Part shown: positions 1 through 6,260 of the stretch, piece by piece
Layout: the number at the start of each line of letters is the position of its first letter
How positions within the stretch are numbered: the stretch's first letter is position 1
Source: an uncultured Bdellovibrio sp.
Lineage (GTDB): Bacteria > Bdellovibrionota > Bdellovibrionia > Bdellovibrionales > Bdellovibrionaceae
DNA length: 9,624 nucleotides
Direction of reading: 5' to 3'
Assembly (NCBI GenBank): GCA_946482355.1
Contig: CAMLRE010000043.1
Location: 1-9,624, forward strand
Made by a program: the position numbers and the translations under genes
The notes under the pieces: generated by a model
The model's input: only the letters and a program-made list of their open reading frames with translations
Told to the model about the DNA's origin: nothing
Database searches by the model: none

Positions 1-374
1 ACCGTTGTTTTTAAATCTAAGAGTGCATGCCACACGTCATGCGATTCGAACATATGGGTATTAATATAATCGTAATCTGTACTGGTGTTTAAATTTGGAA
101 ATTCATCATATCCTTCACCCAGTTCACGAATATGACTATATAATTTAAATCCTAAAGACGTACCTTCAAGTTGACTTAATTTTTGAAGATCAATCACAAA
201 ACGGGTTTTGTTTTTTATAGCCTCGGCCGCATGTTCAAACTGGTTATAATAGTTAACGGCTCTGGCTTTGTGGGCAAAAATATCTATCACCGACTGAAAA
301 TTCAGGTAATCCTGAAGAACTGCATTCTGACTTTTAAAAGCTAATATATAAAGACTTTTTAAAATATTTTTCAT
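1..374 (-). CDS. Coq4-family protein, N-terminal 124 residues (runs off left edge)
   Basis: Translating the minus strand from the ATG at 374 gives 124 residues open to the window edge. The segment at residues 69-82 (LEGTSLGFKLYSHI) followed by HDVWH at 112-116 matches the Coq4 pattern, in which the HDxxH pair plus a downstream Glu forms the metal site. The Glu would lie outside the window. Coq4 is known from coenzyme Q biosynthesis, where it binds quinone intermediates and is implicated in C1 decarboxylation. Bacterial members are less studied and may serve another prenyl-quinone or lipid step. No signal peptide or membrane helix is visible. The start is fixed by an in-frame TAA about 30 bases upstream with no ATG, GTG or TTG between. 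No Shine-Dalgarno sequence is seen, and a promoter-like pair lies just upstream. Divergent from the DedA gene. Family call fairly sure; function not. Confidence 0.75.
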   Translation of the reverse strand, partial: MKNILKSLYILAFKSQNAVLQDYLNFQSVIDIFAHKARAVNYYNQFEHAAEAIKNKTRFVIDLQKLSQLEGTSLGFKLYSHIRELGEGYDEFPNLNTSTDYDYINTHMFESHDVWHALLDLKTT

Positions 375-384
375 AAGTGGGCTT

Positions 385-413
385 TTTGTAAGCCAAGACT
401 TTTACGTTTTCAA
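385..413 (-). promoter_or_regulatory. Candidate promoter for the Coq4-like gene
   Basis: On the minus strand TTGAAA (413-408) is followed after exactly 17 bases by TACAAA (390-385). These match the sigma-70 consensus at 5 of 6 and 4 of 6 positions. Transcription would begin near 378, leaving only about 4 bases before the ATG at 374. That fits the absence of a ribosome binding site and suggests a nearly leaderless message. Sequence-only prediction. Confidence 0.4.
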
Positions 414-442
414 TTTTTCCAGGTGACAGTTTTTTCGGGATT

Positions 443-1078
443 TTGTCAGCGGTTGATGTTATAGTTGATTTCAACGTGCAAGAAATACTTCTTTTTCTTC
501 AAGACCACCAAGGCTTCGAATTTTATTCGATCCTGACATTAGCTCTCATTGCGAGTGGCTGCTACTTTCCTATTAGCTCTGATTTAGTGGTCATTACTGT
601 GACCGCTTTAGCTGCGGCCACAGGATTCTATGACCTACCTACGATCTTTGTCTGCATTTTTTCAGGTTTACTTATCGGCGACCTGATTAATTTTAGCGTC
701 GCTAAAAAATACGGCCCTAAAGTTTTAAAGTCGTCTTTTGCGCAAAAGTTTTTGAAACCCGATAAAATAGAAAAAATGACCGTTCTTTTAAAACAATCCG
801 GAGAAAAATATATTCTCTTGGTTCGTTTTATGCCTCTAGTGCGCACGTTTCTGTATTTTTCGGCCGGATTAGTTCAGTTTTCGACTTTGAAATTTCTTTT
901 TTTCAATGCCCTGTCAACCGCTGTGTACTTAGTGGCTTTAATGGCTCTGTCATATAATATCGGAACGAATATCGAAAAACTAAGTGCTTTGGTTTTTAAG
1001 TTTGAACTGCTTTTTGCTCTTTTGGTTATTTTAATTATTTCTGTAGTGCTTTATTTGCGAAAACGCCGCTTGAAATAG
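443..1078 (+). CDS. DedA / SNARE-associated (VTT-domain) membrane protein
   Basis: The 211-residue product has hydrophobic segments at about residues 27-62, 65-85, 135-170 and 183-205, with a basic tail (RKRRLK). The hallmark arginine-rich loop is present: RFMPLVRT at 128-135 followed by AGL at 141-143. The preceding GDLINFSVAKKYG at 79-91 corresponds to the family's usual 'GDxxxYxxGRxxG' stretch. In the N-terminal re-entrant loop, FPISSDLVV (42-50) has Asp where many members have Glu. DedA proteins are inner-membrane proteins, several implicated in recycling (flipping) undecaprenyl phosphate or phospholipids, in proton-motive-force upkeep and in drug tolerance. Length is typical. The start is a TTG with no good ribosome binding site; AGGTGA at 421-426 is too distant, and a GTG at 476 is the main alternative. 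The gene stops 3 bases from the convergent regulator, with no terminator hairpin seen. Confidence 0.88.
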   Translation: MSAVDVIVDFNVQEILLFLQDHQGFEFYSILTLALIASGCYFPISSDLVVITVTALAAATGFYDLPTIFVCIFSGLLIGDLINFSVAKKYGPKVLKSSFAQKFLKPDKIEKMTVLLKQSGEKYILLVRFMPLVRTFLYFSAGLVQFSTLKFLFFNALSTAVYLVALMALSYNIGTNIEKLSALVFKFELLFALLVILIISVVLYLRKRRLK

Positions 1079-1081
1079 ATT

Positions 1082-1669
1082 TTATCTCTTCATAAACGTG
1101 AAGATATGATTTAATTCACGATCTATATCAATCATCTTGTAAGTTTTAGATAAATTTTTAACCGTGTAACGATGAACAATACCCATACGTAAACTCATAA
1201 TAAGCTCGGCCATAAGCTCGGCCTCTTGCGGTTTGCGTTTAAATAACTTAATGAGCGCTGTTTTAAGTTCATTAATAAATACAGCCTCGTACTCATCGAT
1301 CATTTTACCAATCACTGTTTTTTGTCCACAGTGTTTAAAATAAAGAAGAGTCAAATCCGGATAGGTCGAAAATTCGCTGATAATCTCCCAGGTAGCTAAA
1401 AGAATATGTTCTTTAAATTCTGCTTTGGTTTTTGCAACCGTAATCGGACCTTTAATATCGGCTAACATTTTACCGAAAAACTTAACTCCGAATTTTAATA
1501 ATTCTTCTTTAGATGAACCGATATATTTATAAATCCATGCCCGTGAAACGCCTGAATCTCTGGCTATAAAAGAATGACTGACATGACCGACCGACACATT
1601 TAAAGCGCGGATTACCGAGATTGCGACCTTTGTAAACTTTTCTTCTTTAGAGTTCTGCACGTTCGCCAT
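1082..1669 (-). CDS. TetR/AcrR-family transcriptional regulator
   Basis: The 195-residue product starts at the ATG at 1669. An N-terminal helix-turn-helix at about residues 30-50 (HSFIARDSGVSRAWIYKYIG) has the classic TetR spacing 'Ia..aGVs...iY.Yi.sKeeLl'. It is followed by an all-helical ligand/dimerisation region, and total length is normal for the family. The frame also opens 14 codons earlier at an ATG at 1711. I prefer 1669 because GGGG sits 5 bases or so upstream, the extra residues are not TetR-like, and a promoter-like -10 box and a palindrome overlap the 1711 ATG. TetR proteins usually repress themselves and a divergent or nearby gene until a small hydrophobic ligand binds. The divergent lipid operon is the obvious candidate target. 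The ligand cannot be predicted. A 12-base tandem repeat lies in the C-terminal half. Confidence 0.85.
   Translation of the reverse strand: MANVQNSKEEKFTKVAISVIRALNVSVGHVSHSFIARDSGVSRAWIYKYIGSSKEELLKFGVKFFGKMLADIKGPITVAKTKAEFKEHILLATWEIISEFSTYPDLTLLYFKHCGQKTVIGKMIDEYEAVFINELKTALIKLFKRKPQEAELMAELIMSLRMGIVHRYTVKNLSKTYKMIDIDRELNHIFTFMKR
1200..1223 (-). repeat. Perfect 12-base tandem duplication inside the TetR gene
   Basis: ATAAGCTCGGCC (plus strand) occurs twice back to back at 1200-1211 and 1212-1223. In the regulator it encodes AELM-AELI, an in-frame four-residue repeat within a predicted helix. This is consistent with a replication-slippage duplication that kept the frame. It could equally be chance in a helix with a repeating residue pattern, but the codons are identical as well as the residues. 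Confidence 0.7.
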
Positions 1670-1699
1670 AACCCCAAAGTAGCAAATTTCTCTCAAAAC

Positions 1700-1710
1700 T
1701 GTCACTGACA
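1700..1710. promoter_or_regulatory. Candidate TetR operator palindrome
   Basis: TGTCA-C-TGACA is a perfect 11-base palindrome with one central base, located between the regulator and the divergent acyltransferase operon. It overlaps the predicted -10 box of the regulator promoter, the position expected for auto-repression. TetR operators are usually 15-30 bases with imperfect arms, so this would be a short core. Binding by the neighbouring regulator is inference. Confidence 0.4.
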
Positions 1711-1736
1711 TTAATCGCCATTTCTTTCGAACTCAA
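1708..1736 (-). promoter_or_regulatory. Candidate promoter of the TetR-type regulator
   Basis: On the minus strand TTGAGT (1736-1731) and TAATGT (1713-1708) are separated by 17 bases. A start near 1701 would give a leader of about 32 bases before the ATG at 1669. It would place the alternative ATG at 1711 upstream of the transcript, which supports the shorter protein. The -10 match is moderate. Confidence 0.35.
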
Positions 1737-1750
1737 CTAGACCATGGCTT

Positions 1751-2893
1751 ATGACAAACACTTACTTTATTAAAACGGTTGAAACACAAAAAGAAAAAAT
1801 GCAATTTCACTCTCTTCCGAGAATGATCTACGCGGACTACCCGGCCTGGATTGAAGCTCCTCACGCTGACTGTGAAGCTTTATTCGCGAAAGAACTTTCT
1901 TTAATTCAAGACGGCGCTATTGAACGTTGGATCGTGTATAAGAACCAGCAACCTGTAGGTCGCATCGTCGCTTTTACCCATTCTAAGTTACGTGTAGGTT
2001 CTGTAAGCGAAAAAAATGGGGGCCTCGGATTTTTTGAATGTGTCGATGATTCTCACGCCGCTTATTTACTTTTTAAAACAGCTGAAAGATGGCTTGAACA
2101 ATTCAACGTTCAAAAAATCTATGGTCCTATTCATCCCGCTGAGAAAGACTCTTACTGGGGATTACTTGTCGAGGGGTTTGATAAAGCTCCTGGCTTTAGA
2201 AAAAACTTTCATGCCCGTTACTATAAAAAATTATTTGAAGCCAATGGCTACGTACAGGAATACCAGCAGTATTCTTATCATCGCCCTTTAGTTGCGGATG
2301 TTCCCGAATTTTTATCAGCGCGAATTGAACAGAATAAGAAAAATAGCAATTACACTTTCTGCTCGATTAAAAATATTCCAGAAATTCAATACCAGGAGCA
2401 CATTTTAAATATCTACAATGAATCCTGGGGCAAAACCCCGGGCTTTAAAGTTTTAACGCCGGAACAAAATCGCCGTAACTTTAAAAAACTGAAAACTGTA
2501 ATTAACAAAGATTTTATCTGGCTGGCTTTTCAAAACCAAAAAGCTGTGGGGTTTGCCATCTTTATGCCTGAAATTTCAGAGCATATTAAAGATTTCAATG
2601 GCCGCTGGAGTTTTTACTATCAGCTTAAACTGTTATTACGTTTAAAACTAAAACCGACACAAAAAGCTATCGGTCTGGGGTTTGGAGTTTTACCTGAACA
2701 CCAAGGCACTGGATTATCACAAATGTTAGCGGCCGCTGTCGGAAGACATATTCGTAGCCTTAATGTAACTGAAATGGAACTTAACTGGATCGGTGGCTTT
2801 AATAAAAAAATGTTAGCTTTTATCGAATCTTTTGGCGCCGTTAAATCAAAAACTCATATTACTTTTAGTAAAACTTTAGAATTAGGAGCTTAA
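1751..2893 (+). CDS. Two-domain GNAT-fold acyltransferase (YghO / bacterial ceramide-synthase-like)
   Basis: The 380-residue soluble protein belongs to a family with an N-terminal degenerate half and a C-terminal acetyltransferase half. The N-terminal half carries family landmarks: LPRMIYADYPAW (22-33), VGRI (69-72), GFFECVDD (93-100), YGPIHPAEKDSYWGLLVEGF (124-143) and the YYKKLFEANGY stretch (157-167). The C-terminal half has GNAT motif A at about 306-325, with VLPEHQGTGLS (313-323) as the acyl-CoA pyrophosphate loop. From memory, E. coli YghO and the Caulobacter GNAT-type ceramide synthase have this architecture and length, so N-acylation of a long-chain amine is a reasonable hypothesis, not a demonstrated activity. 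The start has no Shine-Dalgarno; an ATG 7 bases upstream is out of frame. The stop is followed one base later by the hydroxylase start, indicating an operon. Confidence 0.75.
   Translation: MTNTYFIKTVETQKEKMQFHSLPRMIYADYPAWIEAPHADCEALFAKELSLIQDGAIERWIVYKNQQPVGRIVAFTHSKLRVGSVSEKNGGLGFFECVDDSHAAYLLFKTAERWLEQFNVQKIYGPIHPAEKDSYWGLLVEGFDKAPGFRKNFHARYYKKLFEANGYVQEYQQYSYHRPLVADVPEFLSARIEQNKKNSNYTFCSIKNIPEIQYQEHILNIYNESWGKTPGFKVLTPEQNRRNFKKLKTVINKDFIWLAFQNQKAVGFAIFMPEISEHIKDFNGRWSFYYQLKLLLRLKLKPTQKAIGLGFGVLPEHQGTGLSQMLAAAVGRHIRSLNVTEMELNWIGGFNKKMLAFIESFGAVKSKTHITFSKTLELGA
2884..2888 (+). promoter_or_regulatory. Ribosome binding site of the hydroxylase gene
   Basis: AGGAG lies 6 bases before the ATG at 2895, inside the last codons of the acyltransferase. 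It fixes the hydroxylase start and implies coupled translation of the two genes. Confidence 0.75.
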
Positions 2894-2894
2894 A

Positions 2895-4022
2895 ATGAAA
2901 TCGGAAAGCTTATTAACTATTATCTTAGCTTTGTCTTTTCTGTACGCCTGCATTTTTTTAGACTTCTGGTACACAAAACACATTCAAAAAAAGAAAAAGA
3001 CATTATCGTTTATTTTAAAAAATATTAAATTCAGTATGGGCCAGCAAGTTATTAATGCGTTAATTCAAATTGGCCTGTTTGCCATTTACGTTAAACTTTA
3101 TAATAGTTTTGCCCTCTTTAATTTACCGGCAACGGCCCTCACCTTTATTTTGGCCTTTATTGTACTGGATCACAATACGTACTGGTTTCATCGCTTTAGC
3201 CATCATAATAATTTTCTGTGGTCAAATCACATGATCCATCATTCTGGTGATGAGTTTGGTTTATCTGTCAGTATTCGTAACCCTTGGTATGCCAGTTTTC
3301 TTTTAGCTTTTCCGCAGTTAGTGTTGGCCTTTATCGGTGTTCCGCCTGAAATGTTTGTTACGGTAGTTACCGTATTTTATTTATTTCAGTTTTTCTCGCA
3401 TCTGGATTCGGTGGGTAAATTGGGTGTTTTAGAAAAAATATTTATTACACCCTCGCATCACCGTGCCCATCACGCCAGTAATGCGATTTATATCGATAAA
3501 AACTTCGGTTCTGTTTTTGTAGTTTGGGATAAGCTTTTTGGCACCTTTCAAGAAGAAACTGAAACGGCTCAATTCGGTTTAACCCACCCGAACACCATTG
3601 AAAACACTTTTTGGGAAAACACTTACACTTATTATTTAAACGTAGCTGCTGTTTTCAAATTAAACGGTCTAAAAGAAAAAATACGTTTTTTATTTTTGTC
3701 TCCGGGCGAAGTTGAAAGCTATATGAGCCAAAATAATCTGAACTATCTTTATGAAAAATCACAAAAGATTGATCATTTTATTCGTCGCTTTGAACTACAA
3801 CTTAATAGTATAGCGTTCATTGCCGCATTCAGCTTGGCCCTGATAATAACGGTCTTATTCAGAGCTTACTATTTAGAAATTTCTACCACCGCACAGTTTT
3901 TATCAGCTTTTGCTGTGATTATCATATGTACCTTGTTACCTGACCGCCCACTGGCACGACCTCCATTTCGTGGCACAGCTCGTTCCTTCAATAAGCACGC
4001 TTTCGTCAGGAAATATCCGTAA
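2895..4022 (+). CDS. Membrane fatty-acid hydroxylase / sterol-desaturase family, AGMO-like
   Basis: The 375-residue integral membrane di-iron enzyme has all three histidine clusters: HRFSHH (99-104), HMIHH (112-116) and HHRAHH (188-193), with further His at 93 and 169. The stretch after the last cluster (NFGSVFVVWDKLFGTF, 203-218, then FGLTHP at 227-232 and LSPGE at 268-272) resembles alkylglycerol monooxygenase and its bacterial relatives more than short sterol desaturases. Hydrophobic segments are near residues 5-23, 52-92, 133-168 and 303-347. The family uses O2 to hydroxylate or cleave lipid C-H or ether bonds. The substrate here is unknown; context with an acyltransferase points to a membrane lipid. 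Residues from about 349 to the end (RPLARPPFRGTARSF and on) are Pro/Arg-rich and GC-rich, unlike the rest, and may mark a frameshift or junction. The catalytic core is intact. Confidence 0.85.
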   Translation: MKSESLLTIILALSFLYACIFLDFWYTKHIQKKKKTLSFILKNIKFSMGQQVINALIQIGLFAIYVKLYNSFALFNLPATALTFILAFIVLDHNTYWFHRFSHHNNFLWSNHMIHHSGDEFGLSVSIRNPWYASFLLAFPQLVLAFIGVPPEMFVTVVTVFYLFQFFSHLDSVGKLGVLEKIFITPSHHRAHHASNAIYIDKNFGSVFVVWDKLFGTFQEETETAQFGLTHPNTIENTFWENTYTYYLNVAAVFKLNGLKEKIRFLFLSPGEVESYMSQNNLNYLYEKSQKIDHFIRRFELQLNSIAFIAAFSLALIITVLFRAYYLEISTTAQFLSAFAVIIICTLLPDRPLARPPFRGTARSFNKHAFVRKYP

Positions 4023-4065
4023 TCTTATCGAAACGATCAAATCTGAGACTTAATCCAATCGAGGG

Positions 4066-4094
4066 TTGACTAAACAAGCGTCGACTTATTAACC
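4066..4094 (+). promoter_or_regulatory. Candidate promoter of the receiver/kinase operon
   Basis: TTGACT (4066-4071) is a 5-of-6 -35 box. TTAACC (4089-4094) lies 17 bases later; TATTAA (4087-4092) is a better -10 but at 15 bases. With the 17-base spacing, transcription would start at about the ATG at 4102, giving a leaderless message. That fits the lack of a ribosome binding site there. Confidence 0.4.
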
Positions 4095-4101
4095 TTAAAG
4101 T

Positions 4102-4476
4102 ATGAGCAACATTCTAGTTATCGACGACGATGATGGTATTCGCGAAGCTTTGAAGGCAGCACTGGAATACGAAGGTTATGTGGTTTCAACGGCTGAAAAT
4201 GGCCAGATCGCGCTTGATCTTCTTCAAAGTGGACAAAATCCCTGTTTTATTGTTTTAGATTTAATGATGCCTGTGATGGATGGTTGGACTTTTGCGGCGA
4301 AACTTGCCGAAGATCCAAAACTATCCCAGATTCCGTTTGTGGTTGTGAGCGCTTTTGAAGATAAAGCCCAAAACATTCAGGCCAAAAATATCTTTAAAAA
4401 ACCCGTAAATTTAAAAGTTCTTTTTGATGTCATAAAAAAGTGGTGCGCCGATAACGAGGGAGTATCCCATGGCTAA
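4102..4476 (+). CDS. Single-domain response regulator (receiver only, CheY-like)
   Basis: The 124-residue protein is one complete receiver domain with no output domain. It has the acidic pocket Asp8-Asp11 after the first strand (ILVIDDDD), phospho-acceptor Asp53 in VLDLMMPVMDG (51-61), Ser83 in the Thr/Ser switch position and the conserved Lys100-Pro101. Stand-alone receivers act by protein-protein contact or as intermediates in phosphorelays. The end overlaps the next gene by 8 bases: the plus-strand CATGGCTAA contains both its stop and the kinase start. The kinase is its most likely phosphodonor. No ribosome binding site is seen, only a candidate leaderless promoter. A paralogous receiver lies at 6874-7299 and also ends in His-Gly at the same kind of junction. 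Confidence 0.93.
   Translation: MSNILVIDDDDGIREALKAALEYEGYVVSTAENGQIALDLLQSGQNPCFIVLDLMMPVMDGWTFAAKLAEDPKLSQIPFVVVSAFEDKAQNIQAKNIFKKPVNLKVLFDVIKKWCADNEGVSHG
4456..4462 (+). promoter_or_regulatory. Ribosome binding site of the PAS-PAS kinase
   Basis: GAGGGAG lies 6 bases before the ATG at 4469, inside the receiver gene. It is one of the few strong Shine-Dalgarno sequences in the window and fixes the kinase start at the 8-base overlap. Confidence 0.75.
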
Positions 4477-5971
4477 ACTCGAAAACCAGTCTGATAAATT
4501 TCAGCTGCTTTTCGATAACGCTCCGATAGCTTTGCTATCAATTGATAAAAACAATCTTATCACCGAATGGAACAAACAAATTGAATTTGCCCACGGGTGG
4601 AAAAAAGAACAAGTTCTTGGCCAATCATTCACACAGATTTTAGTTGCCCCGTCTTTTCGCGCTGAAGCTGAAGAAAATGTAAAAAAAGTTTTTTCTGGTG
4701 CAGGTCTTATCCGCACTGAAATAACAGCCCTTCGTAAAGATGGCTCTGAAATTCCGGCTGAATTAGTGTTAATTCCAATTAAAACCGATGATGGCCTTAT
4801 TGTTTTTGCACGATTACTTGATCTTACTGAAATCAAAAAACAAGCGGCCGATGCCAATAAGGCTAACGTTTTTTTAAATACCATTGTTGAAAATATTCCT
4901 GACATGATTTTTATCAAAGAAGCCAAAGAGCTGCGCTTTACACGCTTTAACAAAGCCGGTGAAGAGCTTTTGGGATTTTCGAAAAATGACCTGATTGGTA
5001 AAAACGATTTTGATTTTTTTCCGAAAGAAGAAGCCGAATTTTTCACTTCTATTGACCGGAATGTTTTAAACCATAAACGCCTTATCGAAATTCCAGAAGA
5101 GCCTATTCAAACTAAATTTAAGGGCCAACGGCTTCTGCATACTAAAAAAGTTCCCATTTATAATGAAAATGGCGAACCTGAATTTCTATTAGGTATTTCT
5201 GAAGATATCACCGATAAAAAGAAAGCCGAAGAAGTTCAAAAAAGCCTGTGGCAAGAACAACAGGCCCGTCTTGAGGCAGAGAAAGCGTTGCAACTGCGTG
5301 ATGATTTTATTTCTATTGCGGCTCATGAGTTAAGAACACCTCTGACAGCCTTAAGTCTTCAAATTCAACTGCTGAATAAGTTTATGGGTTATGTTGAACC
5401 TTCGCAAACCGGTAAATTTATAACTATGATGAACAGTTCACAACAGCAGTTAGACCGTTTTGAAAAACTTATTGAAGATATGCTTGATGTTTCTCGGGCG
5501 ACTGCGGGTGTTTTAATTGTCGAAAAAACTGAAGTTAATCTTTCAGAAATAGTTCAGCAAGTGGCCAAAGCTTTAGAGTCTAGATCAACTAAAGCTAACT
5601 CCCCCATTATTCTTCATCCTGATGCGGCTGTGGTTGGCTTATGGGACCGATTGCGCATTGAACAAGTTGTTACAAATCTTATTACCAACGCCATTAAATA
5701 TGGCGCTGGCAAACCTATTGATATAACAACTAAAACTGACGGTAAAAAAGCAATCTTATCAGTTCGAGATAGTGGTATTGGCATTGCCGCGCAAGACCAA
5801 GAAAGAATCTTTAATCGTTTTGAAAGAGCTGTTTCAGTTAAACAGTATGGCGGTTTAGGATTAGGTCTTTACATCACTCACGAAATCGTTACAGCCCACG
5901 GTGGAACGATCAGTGTGCAAAGTGAACTTGGCAAAGGCTCAACTTTTACGGTTGAATTACCGCTTAAATAA
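4469..5971 (+). CDS. Soluble PAS-PAS sensor histidine kinase
   Basis: The 500-residue protein has PAS domain 1 at about residues 8-122 and PAS domain 2 at about 132-250. A short coiled-coil-like linker (250-277) leads to a HisKA dimerisation domain with phospho-acceptor His286 in AAHELRTPLTAL. The ATPase domain (about 385-499) shows the N box (NLITNAIKYG, 403-412), G1 box (DSGIGIA, 434-440), F region (IFNRFER, 447-453) and G2 box (GGLGLGLY, 461-468). No transmembrane helix or signal peptide is present, so it should sense a cytoplasmic signal. Neither PAS domain shows an obvious haem or flavin motif, so the ligand is unknown. It is translationally coupled to the receiver gene before it. The catalytic core resembles the kinase at 7238-8836 (shared WD-LR-EQ, NAIKYG, IF--FERA segments), indicating paralogy. 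Confidence 0.93.
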   Translation: MAKLENQSDKFQLLFDNAPIALLSIDKNNLITEWNKQIEFAHGWKKEQVLGQSFTQILVAPSFRAEAEENVKKVFSGAGLIRTEITALRKDGSEIPAELVLIPIKTDDGLIVFARLLDLTEIKKQAADANKANVFLNTIVENIPDMIFIKEAKELRFTRFNKAGEELLGFSKNDLIGKNDFDFFPKEEAEFFTSIDRNVLNHKRLIEIPEEPIQTKFKGQRLLHTKKVPIYNENGEPEFLLGISEDITDKKKAEEVQKSLWQEQQARLEAEKALQLRDDFISIAAHELRTPLTALSLQIQLLNKFMGYVEPSQTGKFITMMNSSQQQLDRFEKLIEDMLDVSRATAGVLIVEKTEVNLSEIVQQVAKALESRSTKANSPIILHPDAAVVGLWDRLRIEQVVTNLITNAIKYGAGKPIDITTKTDGKKAILSVRDSGIGIAAQDQERIFNRFERAVSVKQYGGLGLGLYITHEIVTAHGGTISVQSELGKGSTFTVELPLK

Positions 5972-5980
5972 TTATTTAAG
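5963..5980. other. Perfect 18-base AT-rich palindrome spanning both convergent stop codons
   Basis: CTTAAATAATTATTTAAG equals its own reverse complement. It contains the kinase stop (5969-5971) and the stop of the opposing small membrane gene (5976-5978), so the two operons end head-on within it. The arms have little G/C and no U tract, so it is a poor classical terminator. It might be a weak bidirectional terminator, a protein site, or simply the result of two TAA stops in AT-rich DNA. Confidence 0.6.
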
Positions 5981-6260
5981 AACTTTCCTGGCGATTTTTA
6001 TCAACAATTGAAATAATAATTAACGCAAAGGCCGAAAGGCGCATTAAATAAATAGCGGCATTACTTTCACCACTTCCTTCACTCATCAAAAGTAAGACAA
6101 TACGTTCGACGGCCAAAATCGCAAAGGCCACACCAAAAAACATAAAAAGACGATCATGTGTTTTTTTCCAGAACTTAAAAAAGAACAGGCTTGCAACTCC
6201 GCAACCCAGCATAATCGCTCCCGATAAAAACCAATACATCTTATCTATACCGAATCCCAT
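5976..6260 (-). CDS. Small three-helix membrane protein, DUF5985-like (second of pair)
   Basis: Starting at the ATG at 6260 the product has 94 residues, with hydrophobic segments at about 9-29, 39-59 and 69-86. Between helices 1 and 2 is the conserved-looking FFKFWKKTHDRLFMFF stretch (about 27-42), the signature I associate with DUF5985. Function unknown; inner-membrane location expected. The frame opens at 6272, but GGGGA precedes the ATG at 6260 by 6 bases, and a third ATG at 6239 lies just past the upstream gene's stop. All three keep the three helices. It overlaps the upstream DUF5985-like gene and is the last gene of the minus-strand operon. It and its neighbour may form a hetero-oligomer, since such genes occur in adjacent pairs. 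Confidence 0.75.
   Translation of the reverse strand: MGFGIDKMYWFLSGAIMLGCGVASLFFFKFWKKTHDRLFMFFGVAFAILAVERIVLLLMSEGSGESNAAIYLMRLSAFALIIISIVDKNRQESS

Noticed and set aside
380..394. Short inverted repeat GGCTT-TTTGT-AAGCC near the Coq4-like start
   Set aside because: Only five base pairs, lies within the predicted promoter, and is too weak to call a terminator or operator.
628..846. Open minus-strand frame inside the DedA gene
   Set aside because: Fully antisense to conserved DedA motifs; no recognisable protein features.
1076..1084. Possible terminator between the convergent DedA and TetR genes
   Set aside because: The stops are 3 bases apart and I see no hairpin with a T tract around them.
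1744..1746. ATG seven bases before the acyltransferase start
   Set aside because: It is out of frame with the acyltransferase and has no ribosome site.
2016..2291. Plus-strand 91-codon frame inside the acyltransferase
   Set aside because: Out-of-frame overlap with well-conserved acyltransferase motifs and no ribosome site.
4501..5046. Open minus-strand frame of 181 codons opposite the PAS-PAS kinase
   Set aside because: It lies wholly antisense to a clear kinase; its translation is Ser/Lys-rich with no domain pattern, as expected of a shadow frame.
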